Part shown: positions 47,540 through 59,585 of the stretch, one piece after another | Layout: each line of letters begins with the position of its first letter | Position numbering within the stretch: the stretch's first letter is position 1 | Source of the DNA: Plantago major | Lineage: Eukaryota; Streptophyta; Magnoliopsida; Lamiales; Plantaginaceae | Length of the DNA stretch: 64,000 bases | Reading direction: 5' to 3' | NCBI GenBank assembly: GCA_026545765.1 | Contig: CM048841.1 | Location: 87,340,636 to 87,404,635 of the forward strand | Notes under the pieces: model-generated | Database searches by the model: none | What the model saw: only the letters and a program-made list of their open reading frames with translations | What the model was told of the DNA's origin: nothing | Program-made: the position numbers and the translations under genes

Positions 47540-50500
47540 TCACGACTGTGTTCCATTAAGACCACGATACATAGCTTCAGGGCAGAGTTCATCCAAACAG
47601 TCAGCATAACGATAACTGTTGTACTCCTGCAAACGAGTATAGCCACGGCGTGAGAGGAAGTCACGAAAATCATCCTCGGTGTAGAACGTTTTATTCTCTG
47701 TGTGCAATGGCAAGTGACCATCCTGATCGTACTCGCACATTTTTATTGTCAGGCCTGTAAGAGAGGATGTCAATTTCAAGATACCGGGAAAAGGTTGTAA
47801 ACTAAGATTGATGAATACATTTAAACTTGACTGATCAAGCAACATCTGCAATAATAAGCAACTCATCACAGAGCTACTTTGGATTAAGCAAGAAGTATTT
47901 TAGGCGATGATCAATTTACCCGTTGGTTTAGAAAAATGCACAGGGGGATAAATAGAAGAAGAAACCGCCGGGCGGGGGGGGGGGACCCCTCTAGAAGATG
48001 CGCAGTAGCACCTTTCCTGGAAACATAGGAAAGATTTTGCCTAATCAAAGATAAACTTTAATGATGAGATTAACCCCATTTTGATAAATGAGCAAGTCCG
48101 GCCTTTGTTCGACCCCTAAGATCAACCATTGGGCAATGACTTTGGAGTACAACATGCATGTCCCGAGTTCAAACCCCTCGGGGGCAAGTTGTCACAGGTT
48201 TGGTTTTGGAAATTCAGGTAGTGAAATATGTAGAATACAGTAAATAAAGATATTGCACATTTCTTGGGATAGGGCTCCTGGAAGAGGATGCTCCGTGCAA
48301 TCAACCTTCTAATAATCCCATAAACAAATATCAAAAGCACCAAGAGTCTTGTATTCTTCCTTTAACCCTTATAAGAAGTTAAGAACACACATAAATTGTG
48401 ATTAATCATTAAGTGATTGGTAAGGGCTCGGTTATGCACAAACTAACCTGTGTCGATGTGAAGAGTATAATTTCCCAAAGGCATATCTCTGTCAATTGTG
48501 CGGACAACATTAAATTCATCTTCCAACCAAAATGCACGTTTCGTCCTCAGCCCGAAAGCAGATCTGATTGTTTCCTTGATGGCTTTGTGATTACCATCTA
48601 TGCCTACCCTCTTTATGTAATCCCCCAGTTTCACAGTTATCACCCTTCCATCATATGTGTTTCCCTGTTCACCTGTAAAAAACAAATCAATTAATTATAC
48701 TTGAACGAGATCAACACTGAATATGAAATCGCTTACCATCCACCTCTATAACCAAAATGATCATTTTGCTAAATATGCTATTTCAACTGAATTGTATTTT
48801 TAATAGAAGATTACTATCTGAGTTTTTGTAATAGGTAAATTACTCGAAAGTCGAAACATCCTCATATATTTAGAAACATACATAAACACACATCAACAAA
48901 TGGATATTAATGCACACAAAAAGTAAATTATATGAAGATATAATACCCATCTGATACACCAAATCATAGTTACTTCTTTGACTCGGAAATTTGATTGCCA
49001 AATTACCTTTACATGTGTCCAACTCAGACTTTGCTCATGTAATTATGCAAAATGTGCAACCGAATTTCCTGAACTTTGCATACTAACAGAGAGACCCAGC
49101 AGTAAATCAAATAACTATAATTTGCAAGAAAAGCTCCGGCGGAAAATTGTAAGGGTATTATATTCTCAATTCTCAAATGATATCCTTTTTGTGCCCATCT
49201 GCATTCATTTGATAGAAGTGTTATGTAAGTTTCTAAATGTACGTGGTTCCTGGTCACACATTCGTAAGCGTCACATTACCTACTTGGTTCCTGCAATTTA
49301 AACTTTTCCAACTCACATTGCTCATGTAACAGGCAAACAAATCCCCTGAAATTGCATAATGTGACTGAGAGCCACTACTGTACATCGAAGAACCAACAAT
49401 TTTGCAAGAAAAGTTCTGATGGTGTATTATACATTTATACTGTATTACATTCTCTAATAATCTACTTTATATGTCCATTAGTAGCATTCATAGGATGTTT
49501 TGAGTAATTTGCCTACAATAACAACTCAGATAGCAAATTCCTCCATTTAGAGGACAATTCAATTGAACCCTAGCACACCTTGGAAAAATGCACACTTGCC
49601 AAAATGTGCTAGTGTTTAACTGAATTGTCCTTTAAATAGGGAGACTTACTATCTGAGTTGGGTAAATTACTCAATGATCCTCTCATATTTAGAAACTCAC
49701 ATGAACAGTGTTTAAAAAGATGAACACCAATAGACACAAAGAATATTAGAGAATATATTCTCCGTATCACACCCCAACAGGCCTGCTCTATCAGCAAAGT
49801 CCAGGAATTTGATTGCCAAGCTACATGTTTGCATAGGAGGTTCTTGTAATGTACATGTCACCAACTCAGACTGTGTTCATGTAATTTATTCTAGTCACAA
49901 TTTGCTGAGAAATTTTTAAGTGCTTAATTAATATTTCACATTCAGCACACAATGTGGACTTACCAGTTCCAGGAGTCTCCCTCCAATTCCATGGAGAAGC
50001 TCCACCTGCTGCAACAGCATCCGCTGCAGTGATGGCAAGAGGATGGCCGTCATGGTCCACGGGCCTTTCCAAATTGAGAGTAGACCTTCCATTATCTGCA
50101 CATCCAAAAAGTTAGCAAAAAGAACTTAATGCATATGGTTACCATATAGGTCACATGATTCACAAAAGAGCACCAAATAGTGTTGAAAAGCAGAAAACAT
50201 ATGGGGAAAAGTTATAGAAGTACTAATCAGCTTCAACAGTAATCCAGCAACTACGAAACCCAAATTCTCAAAAAAAGCTTCACATTTTTTTATTTTTTTC
50301 GCACGAAGGTAAATATAATGAAACCCAAAGAGAGAAATACAAGATAAGAGGGGTATACGCCAATCGGAAGTTCAATTGACCAAAATCAATCAAATAAAGG
50401 ATCAAAGCCTATTGACTAGCACGGGTAAGTACGAAACTCCAAAACTAAGTTTGTGATTTCAATACAGCTTCACATATTATTTCTATATGACGTGTAATGT

Positions 50501-52286
50501 GATATTAGTTTCTCACCCTTTCTTCCTTTTTCTGGATTGATACGTGTCCAGTTCCGCAAAAAGATAGCAGTAGTCATTAATTAGTCCCATAAAGCTACAC
50601 TGACTTAACATTTGTAACAAATGTTTCTTTTAGCTGGTAAGTGCAATAACACATTACACAGCAACATACAAGTTGCTGGTGCTAAGACTTAGGGTCAGAA
50701 ATGGCAATTATAAATTACAGAGCATGTGAGAAATCTTTACTTTTACCTACCTTCCACTGGTCCAAAAGTAAGACTCACATCATCAATACCTGCACAGGTC
50801 GACTAAGATTTAGATGGTGCGCTTACATGGAAAGAAATATATAAGACAATCATTTGAAATATATAGGTACAGGAAGCGTAAAAAAGAAGGGAAAAAAGTA
50901 AGCACGTTCGAGTCAACCGGGCCACTCAAATAATCTAAATGAGCTTCATGGATTGTGAAACTAGATAATCATTCAAATCATCTTCACCTTAACAACATGC
51001 CAAACAACCAAATCAGACTTGCGTCACGTGAAAAAGAAGTTTCACACCTTTTCCATATCTAATTCCATTATTCACATGAACCAACGTACATGAAACTGCC
51101 ACCGGTCAATAAATGAGTAAGATAAATGATACGCGTGATTCCTGCTACCAACTTCAACCTGATTCTTTCTTGGCAGATGAGTATTTCAGTTGCACGCCAA
51201 TGAGTGTACATGTGTCTTGGTTGGTTTGAAGAAAAGTGGAACCAATATCTATAGCAACTTTAGAAATTAACATGGCATAAATAGAATAAGCAAATCCAGG
51301 ACCAATGAATAACTTCTCCTCATTTCTCGCTTTCAGGATGGAACCAAAAAGCAAACAAAAACTTGTTTGCAGAGACGTTGGCTAGAGAGAACAGGTAAAT
51401 CAAACAACAGTTTAGCATATCATTTGTTTTCCGACATCCCATTCAGAAACCATTAATCGGAAGACATAACTCTATGGGAAGGAACATGACTAAACACATT
51501 CATCAGGATATTCAAAGCAATCAATCATTTTACAACTAGACCCAACGTAATCAACAAATCCATCTTCTTCCATCACGATAGACGAAACCACACAAGGTAA
51601 CAACCTTAAATCATTCACAACAAGGAAATCCTGTTTAAGCTGAAAACTGAAGAAACCCTACTCCACATTTCCATATTAGTGCGCCCTGAGCATAACTAAA
51701 CTAATATACCATCACCAACAAGGTCAAACACAGCTCATATCAATCAACTTCGAACACAAAACAATTCCAAGAACTTGATAAAAATCAGACCTTTATCAGA
51801 AAACTGCATAAATGAATCGACCTTCAAACCACCACCACCTATGCTGCTTCCAGCAGGTGCAACCACAGGGCCATTCATACTCCTCTCCTTCAAAATCTCC
51901 TCAATCTCCTTATAATAACCCATCTTAGCCGACCCATTTCCATTCCCATCAGGCTGATCATGGTAATTCTGCTTCACTTTCTTAAACTCCTTGAGCAAAT
52001 TCCGCCACTTGTCAGTGCACATAGTTGCGGATCGGTCGAAACCCTTATCCCTCATCTTCATGGAAATGTTTTCCCACAAATGCTTGTTGGATTTGGAGGT
52101 GTTGAAGACTGAATCTAACTCCCTCCGGAAAGCAATTAGGGCCCTAGTTTCTTCCCGGACCCATGTCTCGGCCCGCTTCTTGGGGCCCGAGGAGGTGGAA
52201 GATGGGTTGGAAGGAATTGGAGTGGTGCACATGTCGTCTCCGCCGCTGTTGCTGGCGGCGACGCCTTCAGGGAGGTGGACGATCAT
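47540..52286 (-). CDS. trihelix transcription factor, GT-1 / GT-4 type
   Basis: Five exons on the minus strand: 52286-51791, 50789-50751, 50095-49964, 48672-48448, 47754-47540. They total 1107 nt = 368 aa. The trihelix DNA-binding domain spans residues about 40-107 ([20 protein letters not shown] ... [17 protein letters not shown]) with its three conserved Trp (42, 71, 94). The C-terminal half ([65 protein letters not shown]) is the region shared by GT-1 and GT-4 and thought to mediate oligomerisation. GT-1 binds light-responsive GT elements in promoters. The N-terminus is shorter than in Arabidopsis GT-1. Exon 2 is only 39 nt. Intron 4 holds a SINE-like insertion. Confidence 0.93.
48103..48240 (+). 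mobile_element. SINE-like insertion in intron 4 of the GT-1-like gene
   Basis: A B-box-like CCGAGTTCAAACCCCTCGGG (about 48163-48182), preceded by a possible A-box region (ATTGGGCAATGACTTTGGAG), suggests a tRNA-derived SINE in opposite orientation to the host gene. Ends are not resolved. Confidence 0.4.
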
Positions 52287-52780
52287 TTTTCAGAGGTGGT
52301 TTTGTCACCTGAAGACAAATATGCAGGAGCTAGCTGATTCTATTCAACAAGGGTGGTTTTGGGGATTTTCTTTCTTAATTGGAGATGATGACTCACTTGA
52401 GTGACTTGTATTTGCATACATGTCAATTTTTCGATTTTGATATTTTACCTGGAAAACGATCACGTCTATAGGATCTCCTTTGTAAGAGTACTGGATAATA
52501 CAATATAGTTATAATTTGAGCATGAACATTACTACCAACTATAAGTGTTTGACATGAGGTTAGCAACTAATATAACATCACAAACATTGATCATTGTTTG
52601 CAACAACTCAAGTTCGAATTTAGATAAAGTTCGACTCCTCCCAAATATGATTTGGATTATTTTCTCTGGTATCAACAAGACTGTGCTCGCTGCTCGCCCT
52701 TATGGTACGATTGGTTTGATAAACATGTGTGCATCTTAATTGTGACCGCGATGATTGGTGAGATGCATTTGAGCCCAAAC
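52287..52780. other. upstream region of the GT-1-like gene
   Basis: Promoter side of the minus-strand gene. No TATA element I would defend; no other gene. Confidence 0.35.
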
Positions 52781-52976
52781 TGTAAAATCCCTAATATTTT
52801 TATTAATCTTCTTTCCTGCTTTTTCTAATTTGCAATTTTGAGTTGTATTATTAGTGCTAGGTATTTATTTATTTGCTTAATTATCAAGTCAAGTCTCTTA
52901 GTCCAAGTGGTTAGAGTTCTTTTTGTTTTGGACTCCTTCACTCTCACGTTTCTTTTCCAAAACAAACTCTGAACCT

Positions 52977-54790
52977 GGTATAATCGTTTTTTATCCTATG
53001 TGGGCAGACAAGTTTTGATTCAGTCTGTTATTAGTATAATACCTTGTTATACAATGTCTTTTGCTAAAATTCCTGATTTCATAATTCATAAGATAGACTT
53101 TATTAATTCTAATTACTTATGGTCGGCTATTAAAGCTAAAAGAGGCCTTCATAAGGTTTGGGTTTGAGAAATTTAAAAATCCTTAACCAAGCCTTTTTAC
53201 TTAAACTTTTGTGGAGGCTTTTAAAGCAACCTAATTCTTTTTGGGCTTCAGTGCTTAAGTTTAAATACTTTCAATCAACTAATATCTTGCAAGCACAACC
53301 TTCTAGTTCAGCTAGTTGGATTTGGAAAACTTTACTCAATTGTTGCCTGTTTTTAAAAATCTTTTATGTTGGGAAGTCGGCACTGGGCAATCAATTGATT
53401 TTTGGCATGACAATTGGGCTACTTCATTTCCTTTATATGAGTTTGTCAATAGTTATCAACCTGTTGGACTATCCGTGGCTTCTTTTATACATAATAAGTG
53501 TTGGAACATTGAAGAACTTAAAAACACTTTGCCTTTTAATTTAGTCCAGCAAATTAAAGGAATCCCAATTTCACTGTTTCATAGAGAAGATGGTGCATAT
53601 TGGCCTTATGATTTATCACTTCAATTTACAGTTAAACATGCTTATCATACTCTTATTTCTAGAGACTTGCATTTAGCTAATTTGTCATGGCAAAGATTAT
53701 GAAAATTGAATCTTTTCCCTAGGATAAATTTTTTTTCTATGGCTTTGTCTACTAGATAGATTGCCAACTGCTGTGAGGTTATTTAAGTACAAGTTCGTGA
53801 ACTCAACTTTATGTGTACTTTGTGGCACTTATGAGGAAACAATTGAGCATTTGATGTTCAAATGTTCCTTTTTTAGATTTGTCAAAAGAGTCTTTCTGCC
53901 TTCTTGTTGGCTTGACGGGGAGGGCAGTTGTGTAGATAATCTAGTTTTCAAATTGTCAATTAATCATCCTTCACAGTTGCGTTTTGTTGTTGTCATGTGG
54001 GTAATTTGGTTGTTTAGGAACAAGTTTCTTTTTTAAAAGCAACTTTGTAGTGTTAATAATATTATGTGTTCAGTTTTATCAACTTTAAAAGATTTGCAAA
54101 TGGCTTTTCCAACCAAACCTAAAATTAAAAAGCTTATTTTTTGTCATATGGTTCCTCCGCCAAACTCTTTTGTCACTATAAATGTAGACGGTTCTTCCAT
54201 GAGGAACACAGGTTTGTCTGGTTATGGAGCGGTAATTAGAGACACGCATGGTAACTTCATAGCTGCCATAGCTGGGGCTTTGGAAAGAACTACAAACAAT
54301 ATTGCTGAATTAATGGCAATACGAGCAGGGTTTAGTTTAGCTGTCAAACTAAAGTTTCTCAATATTGTTTTATACTCGGACTCACAACTTACTATGTTTG
54401 CAATTGACATAATCCGGAACAAGCAGGTGACGCAGGCAGTACCAGGGCCGCTTCATATGTTGCTTGGATACATAAGGCAGTTGTGTACTACATTTTCCCA
54501 GCTAAAGCATCAGTTCGTTTACCGAGAAGCAAATCAAGTGGCAGATGCAGTGGCTAAGTATGCTAGTTCAGTTCAGCTAGTAATTTAGAAGTAGAATGTT
54601 GCAAGGCTAGTAGTTGTACTTGTACGTACGTTAGGCAGTCAAATGGATCAGTGGTGTGGATGTCGACTCCTTCGTGGTTAGATGAATATTTAGAAAATGA
54701 TAAGTCATCCACACCACGTTGAGTTTCTAGTACTAGTAGTTGTAATCTGTAAACTCTTTTATGTATATATAGTATGTTATGTTTAAAAAA
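52977..54790 (+). mobile_element. 5'-truncated LINE (non-LTR retrotransposon)
   Basis: Target duplication AAACTCTGAACCT (52964-52976) / AAACTCCGAACCT (54791-54803), with an A-rich end before the right copy. Coding order is the RT C-terminal segment (RQVLIQSVIS, IPCYTMSF) from about 53006, a GLRNLKILNQAFLLKLLWRL block at 53158, a WIWK / GTGQSIDFWHDNW block, and a zf-RVT motif (LCVLCGTYEETIEHLMFKC) at 53797. Last is an RNase H domain at 54064-54588 with INVDGSS, NIAELMAI, YSDSQ and NQVADAVAK. Several stops and frameshifts break the RT part, while the RNase H frame is open for 174 codons. Inserted within the probable solo LTR. Confidence 0.88.
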
Positions 54791-55310
54791 AAACTCCGAA
54801 CCTATACCACAACGCTTCTATCAACAAGCTGCTGCCTGCTTATTTAATCCTTCTTAAATCTTCTGTCGAATCGATCTTTTGCAACCTTAGACAAAAAACA
54901 ACCTGAGCTTTCTCCCATCTCTTTTGTGTTTCACCTTCTCTTGATAATTAATACCCATCTACGTCATCACTTTTCACTTGAACCGTAAAGGAGGCTTGAT
55001 CGTATAGTCTTGTTGTTCTAGGCTTGTAGTTAGCTAACCGTTCGTCCTTCGGTGAGTTTCCCTCGTTACGTTATGTTTGCAAGTTAGAGTTTTGCGGGGG
55101 CGGGATTTTGTGTTTAGTTGGTTATTTTTTGCATAAATTGAGTTGTGGTTGTGTTCTATTCTGCAAATTTGAGCATGCCTTTGTTTATTGAATGTGAAGT
55201 TCATCAAGTAAATTTGCATGCTCTGTTTCTCGCTTCTTATACCCTGTATTATGTTTGGAATTAACTGGTGTATGTGTCTAACATGTTATGCGAGTTCTAT
55301 TACCAGAAAC

Positions 55311-55395
55311 CTGTTGTGGCCGAGTGGTCATAAGTCCGTGTTTAGCTCTTTCTGTTTCCTTAAGGTCCTATGTTCGAGTCCTACCTTGCACCTTC
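55311..55395 (+). other. tRNA-like A-box/B-box segment
   Basis: TGGCCGAGTGGT (A box) and GTTCGAGTCC (B box) are about 55 bp apart, like tRNA-Ser/Leu. I do not see a stable acceptor stem, so this is a SINE head or tRNA-like part of the LTR rather than a tRNA gene. Confidence 0.45.
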
Positions 55396-55449
55396 TTATC
55401 TTGAAAACCTTTGTACAGTAACTTGTATGCGGTTGATAGTTATTAAATT

Positions 55450-55520
55450 ATGCTGTATCTGAGTGGTTGGAATGCTATTTTGTGAAGCCAGAGGTTTGGG
55501 GTTCAAAAACCCACCGAACT
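55450..55520 (+). other. second tRNA-like A-box/B-box segment
   Basis: TATCTGAGTGGTTGGAATGC and GGGTTCAAAAACCC are about 40 bp apart, again tRNA-like without a full cloverleaf. A related TTAGTCCAAGTGGTTAGAG (about 52896-52914) lies left of the LINE. Confidence 0.35.
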
Positions 55521-55547
55521 CATTATTCTTTTTTATTTCAGGTTGTT

Positions 55548-55851
55548 TTGTTTCTTAAATTGCTGAAACTATTTCGATTAAATATTTGATTAATCGCCAA
55601 TTCTCCTGTTATAATTAAATGTTATCACATGGTTTTATTCTTTTGCGATTGTCGTAGTTTGGCTTCAATGTGATTATTTTACTTTAATCTATGTTGTGTT
55701 TGTTTCTTAAATTGCTGAAACTATTTCGATTAAATATTTGATTAATCGCCAATTCTCCTGTTATAATTAAATGTTATCACATGGTTTTATTCTTTTGTGA
55801 TTGTCGTAGTTTGGCTTCAATGTGATTATTTTTCTTTAATCTATGTTGTGT
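55548..55851. repeat. 152-bp tandem duplication
   Basis: Two almost identical copies (beginning TTTCTTAAATTGCTGAAACT at 55551 and 55703) differ at about two bases, so the duplication is recent. Confidence 0.9.
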
Positions 55852-56201
55852 TTATGTGCTTAATTGTTTCTGGTGTTTCATGACTTGTTTTACCCTTATA
55901 TGTTACGTGATTTGTTAGACGAGAGAGTCGTGGGTTAAAGGGGTAGTTGTTATGATTTTGGATTGGTTTCTTACTGGCCGGCACCCTTCTTACTCAGGAA
56001 CTCCGTATTTTGAGATTTGACAAGAAACTTTCTACGGTGATTGTTCTTAAACCGATTGCGAAAACCAAGGAAGTACATGTTTTTATTGTTATATATACGT
56101 ATTGCATCAAAGTAATTTCCAACTCATGCTATTTCAAAAATTGCATCGAAGCTACTTTCACATGCTTCAGCTAAAATATGTTTATTGCACAAAACATTAT
56201 A

Positions 56202-56219
56202 TGTGTGTGTGTGTGTGTG
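56202..56219. repeat. (TG)n microsatellite
   Basis: Nine TG dinucleotides in a row. Confidence 0.85.
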
Positions 56220-56879
56220 ATTTGATTGATTGATTTACTTAACGACCGATATGTGCGCATATGTGGTGGAGGTTTCCGAGTGGATAGACTTTGACAGTTG
56301 TGTCTGTCGAGTTATTCATGAAGTTCCTTCGCTTACTTTCCCTTTACGCGAGGCAGAAGTCGCCGAGGTATTGGGAGTAGTAGTGTTTCACCCCTGTACC
56401 ATAGGGTAACGTATGTGTCGGAGTCATTCTTTGTCTAGAGCGATAAGGGCTTGGATTGGGGTTATAAGGTTGACTGCACCAATGAACGATTGACGATTGA
56501 TTGTATTGTTCTGATTGCTTCGTTATTGTTATGATTGTTATTTTTTGATTTACGATATGATTTTCCTATTGATATGTTAATTGTCACTGTCACACACGAA
56601 CTCCACTGAGATTTTTGTCTCACACTCGTTTTGTTTTCCTTCCTTGTAGATTCCGATAAAGTTAGAGTATCGAGTCGGGTAGACATTCAGCAACTAGAGT
56701 GAGAGTGGGTTTTGATTGGGATTTTGTAAAGTTTTAGCCGCTGCTTTTGAATTTAGTGTCTCTCGCAAGTCAAGTGTTGGAATTTTAGTTTCTCAAAGCT
56801 TTTAGATTGTCTCTTCGTCTCTGTTCTAACGCCCTTGTCTTTTTAAAAGTTAGTGTATATTTCAGGGCGTTACACAAGC

Positions 56880-57780
56880 GCATTTCATGAAAAGTAACTT
56901 TTGCGAGAGATCGTTTATCGGAGATACCGAATCAGACGTCGCATATTTTGTCACAAACATTGCATGTTTAACTGCAAACATCACATGTTAATAGATGCAT
57001 GTAATGCAGATTTATTATATACGCGATGTTTGAACTCACACATATATGATGTCTGTACGTAAGTGTGTAATGTTGAATTGGTCTCTCCAATAGACGGTCT
57101 TTCGCAACAATTTGTACTTCATGAAGCCCGTTATGAATCTCGATCAACATTTCTAAGGGTTTGATTGGTTTGGTGTAATGTGGTGCTATTTAATGGTGGA
57201 CCGCACATCTCAAATGACTGGTAGGGTGCACTTCAACCCCGAGCCTGTGCGTTTCCGCATTTGTAGTAGTGTTTTGAAATGTACGAGGACCCTATGGTTG
57301 AAAATCCACTTCAGGGTGCATTTGTGATATGTAATGAATGAATCATTATACCTAAATTTTGAAACCTAGTCACCCTAATAAAAGCCAAATCTGACATTTT
57401 CACCGCAAGCGGACATTGAGTAGTAACTTGATTATGTGGAGAGCCGCGATTCGAAATGCATCTGGAAGATGGTGCATGGATATGACGCCTGAAACTGCAT
57501 TTCAGATAAGGTTTTGAGTAAACTCCGATGCATCTCTAACAACTACCAAGTGCCAACAACTGTTGTATTTCCCGGTGAAATACATTCTCAATAGAAATTA
57601 TACATTCTCAACAAAAACATAAGACCTAACCATATATGTGCAATTTAAAATCATTTACATACCAAATATAAATTTCACAACCAATTGGTACCTAAGTATA
57701 GTTCGCCGCCCCATGTACAACTTTCTTTTTTTACTACGTTTTATTTTATTATTATTTGGGGACCCCTATTATCTGTAATA
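56880..57780. other. intergenic DNA
   Basis: No gene. A segment from about 57155 (GGTTTGGTGTAATGTGGTGC) to 57500 has the base use of a decayed TIR element but no end could be matched. Confidence 0.4.
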
Positions 57781-58036
57781 TACTTCTCCGTTACGAAAAT
57801 AGCTTCCCAAATTGACCTTTTGCAGTCAAAATTTTTCAAAATTGACTATAAATTAATCTTAAATCGCAAATGTAAAATGTTAAATTAAATTATATAATGA
57901 AAATTTAGTCCTTAAGTCTTACTATTATATAAAAAAAATAAACATTTTACATTTGTCGTTTAAGATTAATTCGTAGTTAAAATTGAAAAAATTTAAATGC
58001 AAAAAGTGAAAGTGGGACGTGTACGGAGGAAGTAGT
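57781..58036. mobile_element. Stowaway-like MITE (about 256 bp)
   Basis: Ends TACTTCTCCGTTACG and, reversed from the right, TACTTCCTCCGTACACG match the CTCCGT-type TIR of Stowaway (Tc1/mariner) MITEs. TA dinucleotides occur at both borders. The halves are inverted over much of their length (AATCTTAAATCGCAAATGTA versus TACATTTGTCGTTTAAGATT), so the whole element can fold into one hairpin. Confidence 0.75.
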
Positions 58037-58676
58037 ATAAAAATTGTACCAAAAGTTCATCTTCCCCAACTCACTCAGGCAGAATCCAACGCAGAAAGGA
58101 GGCGGCAACACACAGAAGGGGTGGCAAAGACAGTGCAAGTGCAGACATTTCCCTCATCAAACGCTTCACCATATACTATATTACTATTCTATCAGCCACC
58201 CTTTTAACCTCCTGCAAAAAAACGCCTTTTTCTAATCCTCTTTGCTGGTTTGTATCTATCCCTTCCCTTTCAAGGTACATTTTCACAAACACCTGGTGCG
58301 CAAGTTTATATTTTTCTTGCACTTTCATTCTCATGTTTGTGCTCGGCCCCCTTATTTTTCTGCTTTTAACTTCAGTGTTTTAGGTAGTGTCATTGACATT
58401 TATCTTGTTTCTTGATGTGTAGTGGTGTTTTATCAAAAGTTATCAGGAAGTAGAAAAGATTCAATTTTTCCCCCCTTTTTTCGACTGGGTTAGAAGCTTC
58501 GAAATTAGGATAATGTTTAACTTCTGCCTATGCGTTGCACGGTTGCAGTACTTTGTAGATTTTTAGGTGAATTGAGATGCCTAGGGCGTCCCCACTGGAT
58601 GTGATATTGCCTAACTTCTCACATGGTTTCTGTTTATAGACTCTCCAAGACTCCAACCATCTGTTCTAGAAGAACT
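58037..58676 (+). other. promoter/5' leader of the YqaJ-domain gene, with a likely leader intron
   Basis: The leader may start close to the MITE. A CAAG/GTACATTT donor at 58273/58274 and a pyrimidine-rich TTTCTGTTTATAG acceptor ending at 58640 suggest a 367-bp leader intron. Confidence 0.5.
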
Positions 58677-59585
58677 ATGACCAATGCTTGTGTTGCTAAA
58701 TTCACTGGCATACACAAAGCAGCATTGCCGCTTCCTACAAGAAGAAAAGTTCATGTAACTTTTACCAGAATATTTTCAACATGGGCTTCACCGTTTCCCT
58801 TCTCATCCACAACCCTAATTCATCCTCCTTTTGCAATAAATGCAATGTGGTCTGATGTTCCACAGCTATCTGATGAATGGTTTGCACTTCGTAAGGACAG
58901 GCTAACAACTAGTACCTTCAGCACTGCTCTAGGATTTTGGAAAGGGAACCGCAGGTACGAACTTTGGTTCGAAAAAGTATTTGCGCCACAATTAAAAGAC
59001 TCAAAGAATGGCGCGATGGAGTGGGGAATTCTTAATGAAGCTGCTGCAATAGAGCGTTACAAAACTATCACAGGCCGTGATGTAGGTTCTCTAGGTTTTG
59101 CAATTCACGCAGAGGAACGATACGATTGGGTCGGAGCTTCTCCAGATGGATTGCTTGGATGCATTCCCAAAGGTGGGATTCTTGAAGTTAAGTGTCCTTT
59201 CAATAAAGGAAAGCCAGAAACAGGATTGCCGTGGTCAACTGTACCATTTTATTACATGCCTCAGGTGCAAGGTCAAATGGAGATAATGGACAGAGATTGG
59301 GTGGATTTGTATTGTTGGACTCCAAATGGGAGTACGATATTTCGTGTGAACAGAGATCCTAGCTATTGGGAGTTGATTCATGGGGTTTTGCGAGAGTTTT
59401 GGTGGGAGAATGTTGTTCCAGCTAGAAACGCAGATCTGTTGGGAGATAAGGACAAAGCCATGTCGTTCAAACCAACATCAACACACAAACTAACGGGGCT
59501 TGTTATAGCCAAAAGCATTCAGTTGGCTGGTGATGCAAAGTTGCTTTGCAGGGAGACTGCTGGCCGTGTGGAATTCATTCGGTAA
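58677..59585 (+). CDS. YqaJ / lambda-exonuclease-type nuclease domain protein, organelle-targeted
   Basis: A single-exon frame of 302 aa from the ATG at 58677. An upstream in-frame ATG at 58623 would give 320 aa, but it lies before a good splice acceptor (58640). Residues 1-55 are Ser/Thr/Arg/Ala-rich without acids (TRRKVHVTFTRIFSTW), like a mitochondrial or plastid transit peptide. The domain then starts (LSDEWFALRKDRLTTSTF) and shows the PD-(D/E)XK nuclease core: E121 in EWGILNE, D157 in GASPDGLL, E170-V-K172 in ILEVKCP, and later QVQGQMEIM. Related phage and bacterial proteins are 5'-3' exonucleases acting in recombination. The plant protein's DNA role in organelles is inference. Key residues are all present, so an active nuclease is plausible. 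Confidence 0.85.
   Translation: MTNACVAKFTGIHKAALPLPTRRKVHVTFTRIFSTWASPFPFSSTTLIHPPFAINAMWSDVPQLSDEWFALRKDRLTTSTFSTALGFWKGNRRYELWFEKVFAPQLKDSKNGAMEWGILNEAAAIERYKTITGRDVGSLGFAIHAEERYDWVGASPDGLLGCIPKGGILEVKCPFNKGKPETGLPWSTVPFYYMPQVQGQMEIMDRDWVDLYCWTPNGSTIFRVNRDPSYWELIHGVLREFWWENVVPARNADLLGDKDKAMSFKPTSTHKLTGLVIAKSIQLAGDAKLLCRETAGRVEFIR

Larger units (their letters stand above)
52781..56874 (+). mobile_element. probable solo LTR (about 2.3 kb) interrupted by a LINE
   Basis: The right end ...TTTCAGGGCGTTACA and the left end TGTAAAATCCCTAATATT are imperfect inverted LTR-type termini (TG...CA). Flanking pentamers CAAAC (52776-52780) and CAAGC (56875-56879) differ at one base, compatible with an aged 5-bp target duplication. 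The body has no long frame. Parts around 54950-55070 (CTTGTAGTTAGCTAACCG) and 56230-56700 resemble LTR/leader sequence of large plant LTR elements from memory. No internal region or second LTR is in the window. Confidence 0.45.

Noticed and set aside
51991-52404. Plus-strand 137-codon frame
   Set aside because: Antisense shadow of exon 1 of the GT-1-like gene, where the sense frame has a clear trihelix domain.
55311-55395. Functional tRNA-Ser/Leu gene
   Set aside because: A and B boxes are good but acceptor and anticodon stems do not pair and no terminator run follows at the right place.
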